Source of the DNA: Mxb001 sp049317345 | GTDB taxonomy: Bacteria; Actinomycetota; Actinomycetes; S36-B12 | Assembly: GCA_049317345.1 (NCBI GenBank) | Contig: JBMOIL010000049.1 | Span: 1 to 15,673, forward strand | Reading direction: 5' to 3' | DNA length: 15,673 bases | The notes under the pieces: model-generated | The model's database searches: none | What the model was told of the DNA's origin: nothing | The model's input: the letters and a program-made list of their open reading frames with translations, nothing else | Program-made: the position numbers and the translations under genes | Part shown: piece by piece, positions 14,037-15,673 of the stretch | How the letters are laid out: each line of letters begins with the position of its first letter | Position numbering within the stretch: the stretch's first letter is position 1

Positions 14037-15673
14037 CTACTCGCCCTCGGACGCTTCGGCGTCGGACGCTTCGGCGTCGCCACCCTCGACGACGGGGATG
14101 AGCGACAGCTTGCCGCGCGGGTCGACCTCCTTGATCTCGACCTGCACCTTGTCACCCACCTTGAGGACCTCTTCGACGTTCTCGAGGCGCTTCTTGCCGG
14201 GAGCGAGCTTCTTGACCTCCGAGATGTGCAGGAGGCCGTCGCGACCGGGCATGAGCGACACGAACGCGCCGAAGTTGGTCGTCTTCACGACCGTGCCGAG
14301 GTAGCGCTCGCCAACCTCCGGCATCGTCGGGTTGGCGATGGCATTGATCTTGGCGCGTGCAGCCTCTGCGGCAGCCCCATCCGAGGCGCCGATGAAGATC
14401 GTGCCGTCGTCCTCGATCGTGATGTCGGCGCCCGTGTCTTCCTGGATCTGGTTGATGATCTTGCCCTTGGGCCCGATCACCTCGCCGATCTTGTCCACTG
14501 GGATGTTGACGGTGATGATCCGTGGCGCGTAGAGAGACATGTCGCCGGGAGCATCAATGGCCTCGGACATGACGTCAAGGATCGTCAGACGTGCCTCGCG
14601 CGCCTGATCAAGGGCACCGGCCAGCACGGAGGCGGGGATGCCATCGAGCTTCGTATCCAGCTGGAGCGCTGTGACGAAGTCCTTGGTGCCCGCGACCTTG
14701 AAGTCCATGTCGCCAAAGGCATCCTCGGCACCGAGGATGTCGGTGATCGCGACGTACTCAGTCTTGCCGTCGACCTCGCCACTGATGAGGCCCATCGCGA
14801 TGCCCGCGACCGGCGCCTTCAGCGGCACGCCCGCTGCCATGAGAGACATCGTGCTCGCGCACACCGAGCCCATGGAGGTCGAGCCGTTGGAGCCGAGCGC
14901 CTCGGACACCTGGCGGATGGCGTAGGGGAACTCCTCGCGCGACGGCAGCACAGGCAGCAGGGCGCGCTCAGCGAGCGCACCGTGGCCGATCTCGCGACGC
15001 TTCGGTGAACCCACACGACCGGTCTCGCCGGTGGAGTAGGGCGGGAAGTTGTAGTTGTGCATGTAGCGCTTGCGGTTGTCGGGCGAAAGGGTGTCGAGCC
15101 ACTGCTCCATCTTGAGCATGTTGAGCGTGGTCACACCCAGGATCTGCGTCTCGCCCCGCTCGAAGAGCGCCGAGCCATGCACGCGCGGCAGCACGTCAAC
15201 CTCTGCCGCGAGCACGCGGATATCGCGAGGGCCACGGCCGTCGATGCGGACCTTGTCGCGCAGGACGCGCTCACGCACGCTGTTCTTCGTCACGCTACGC
15301 AGCGCCGCGCTGATCTCCTTGTCACGACCCTCGAACTTGCCGGACAAGCCAGCCACGACCTCAGCCTTGATGGCATCGAGGGCGTCCTCGCGCTCAGCCT
15401 TGCCCACGATCGTGAGCGCCTTAGCCACCTTGGCTGACGCGAAGTCGGAGACGGCGGCGTAGACATCGTCGCCATATTCGAGGAAGACGGGGAAGTCCCC
15501 GACCGGCTTGGCGGCCGCATCGGCCAACGACTGCTGCGCCTCGCACAGAGCCCGGATGAAGACCTTCGATGCCTCGAGGCCCTCGGCCACGACCGTCTCC
15601 GTCGGAGCCTTCGCTCCCCCGGCGATCATGTCGATCGTGCCGGTGGTGGCCTCGGCCTCCACCATCATGATCG
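14037..15673 (-). CDS. pnp: Polyribonucleotide nucleotidyltransferase (PNPase), N-terminus cut by window edge
   Basis: PNPase degrades RNA 3' to 5' by phosphorolysis and can also add tails. About 544 C-terminal residues are visible; the first RNase PH domain, roughly 200 residues, lies beyond the right edge. Numbering from the Met at 15668: an all-helical linker (about 60-130); the second RNase PH domain (about 138-380) with VRIDGRGPRDIR, HGSALFERGETQ, SNGSTSMGSVCAS and the catalytic Asp pair in FGDMDFKVAGT; a KH domain (384-445) with VIGPKGKIINQIQ; and an S1 domain (452-525) with TTNFGAFVSLMPGRDGLLHISEV. The protein ends in a short acidic tail of DAEAS repeats, produced by a 15-base tandem duplication. 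The M16 gene follows 7 bases later. The real start is outside the window. Confidence 0.98.
   Translation of the reverse strand, partial: IMMVEAEATTGTIDMIAGGAKAPTETVVAEGLEASKVFIRALCEAQQSLADAAAKPVGDFPVFLEYGDDVYAAVSDFASAKVAKALTIVGKAEREDALDAIKAEVVAGLSGKFEGRDKEISAALRSVTKNSVRERVLRDKVRIDGRGPRDIRVLAAEVDVLPRVHGSALFERGETQILGVTTLNMLKMEQWLDTLSPDNRKRYMHNYNFPPYSTGETGRVGSPKRREIGHGALAERALLPVLPSREEFPYAIRQVSEALGSNGSTSMGSVCASTMSLMAAGVPLKAPVAGIAMGLISGEVDGKTEYVAITDILGAEDAFGDMDFKVAGTKDFVTALQLDTKLDGIPASVLAGALDQAREARLTILDVMSEAIDAPGDMSLYAPRIITVNIPVDKIGEVIGPKGKIINQIQEDTGADITIEDDGTIFIGASDGAAAEAARAKINAIANPTMPEVGERYLGTVVKTTNFGAFVSLMPGRDGLLHISEVKKLAPGKKRLENVEEVLKVGDKVQVEIKEVDPRGKLSLIPVVEGGDAEASDAEASEGE
14047..14079. repeat. 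15-base tandem duplication in the 3' end of pnp
   Basis: TCGGACGCTTCGGCG is repeated head to tail (14047-14061 and 14062-14076, with three more matching bases). In frame it encodes two Asp-Ala-Glu-Ala-Ser blocks in the acidic tail after the S1 domain. Confidence 0.85.

Noticed and set aside
14030..14155. An upstream start for the M16 peptidase inside pnp
   Set aside because: The added residues are an Arg/Ser-rich frame-shifted reading of the pnp tail. ATG 14029 gives the normal family N-terminus.
13725..15008. A 427-residue plus-strand open frame across pnp and the M16 gene
   Set aside because: It is antisense to two well-identified genes, has an Asp/Arg/Leu-rich shadow composition and shows no domain.
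1..15673. CRISPR arrays, tRNA or rRNA genes, insertion sequences, phage or toxin-antitoxin genes
   Set aside because: I looked on both strands and saw no regular spaced repeats, transposase, integrase or tRNA-like ends; almost every base belongs to one of the fifteen genes.

Overview
The window is a densely packed chromosomal segment of roughly two-thirds G+C. Codon use, many GTG starts, ThyX in place of ThyA, and a pnp / M16 peptidase / dapB / thyX / dapA backbone all point to an actinomycete (Actinomycetota). I cannot place it more finely from the sequence alone. Fifteen genes are supported. There are no RNA genes, insertion sequences, CRISPR arrays or phage genes, and no gene-free stretch longer than about 100 bases.

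Layout, left to right. On the minus strand, dapA (cut at the left edge) follows thyX. A GNAT acetyltransferase runs divergently on the plus strand and meets a three-gene minus-strand unit: an AGPS-like FAD oxidase, then a 737-residue sensor kinase, then a NarL-type response regulator. A hairpin with a T-tract in the minus direction lies beyond the regulator. Divergent from the oxidase is a plus-strand unit in which every junction overlaps by 4 bases: glpD, azlC, azlD and a small PH-like membrane protein. Next come a small minus-strand membrane protein downstream of dapB, a secreted alpha/beta-hydrolase on the plus strand, an M16 zinc peptidase on the minus strand, and pnp (cut at the right edge).

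How the genes fit together. DapA and DapB catalyse consecutive steps of lysine/diaminopimelate synthesis, ThyX makes dTMP, and PNPase degrades RNA; this is a conserved housekeeping neighbourhood in actinobacteria. Accessory genes fill the space between its blocks. The most interesting part is 2330-9922. Here a putative alkyl-DHAP synthase-like enzyme shares a transcription unit with a two-component system and faces a glycerol-3-phosphate dehydrogenase, the enzyme type that makes DHAP. That suggests, without proving, a regulated glycerol-lipid module. The kinase is unusual: it appears to be an internal duplication whose second copy has lost the phospho-acceptor histidine and the ATP-binding motifs.

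A second recurring signal is a -10-like hexamer (pattern YANNNT or close) placed exactly 6 bases upstream of the start codon at six gene starts, mostly without a Shine-Dalgarno sequence. This suggests widespread leaderless transcription.
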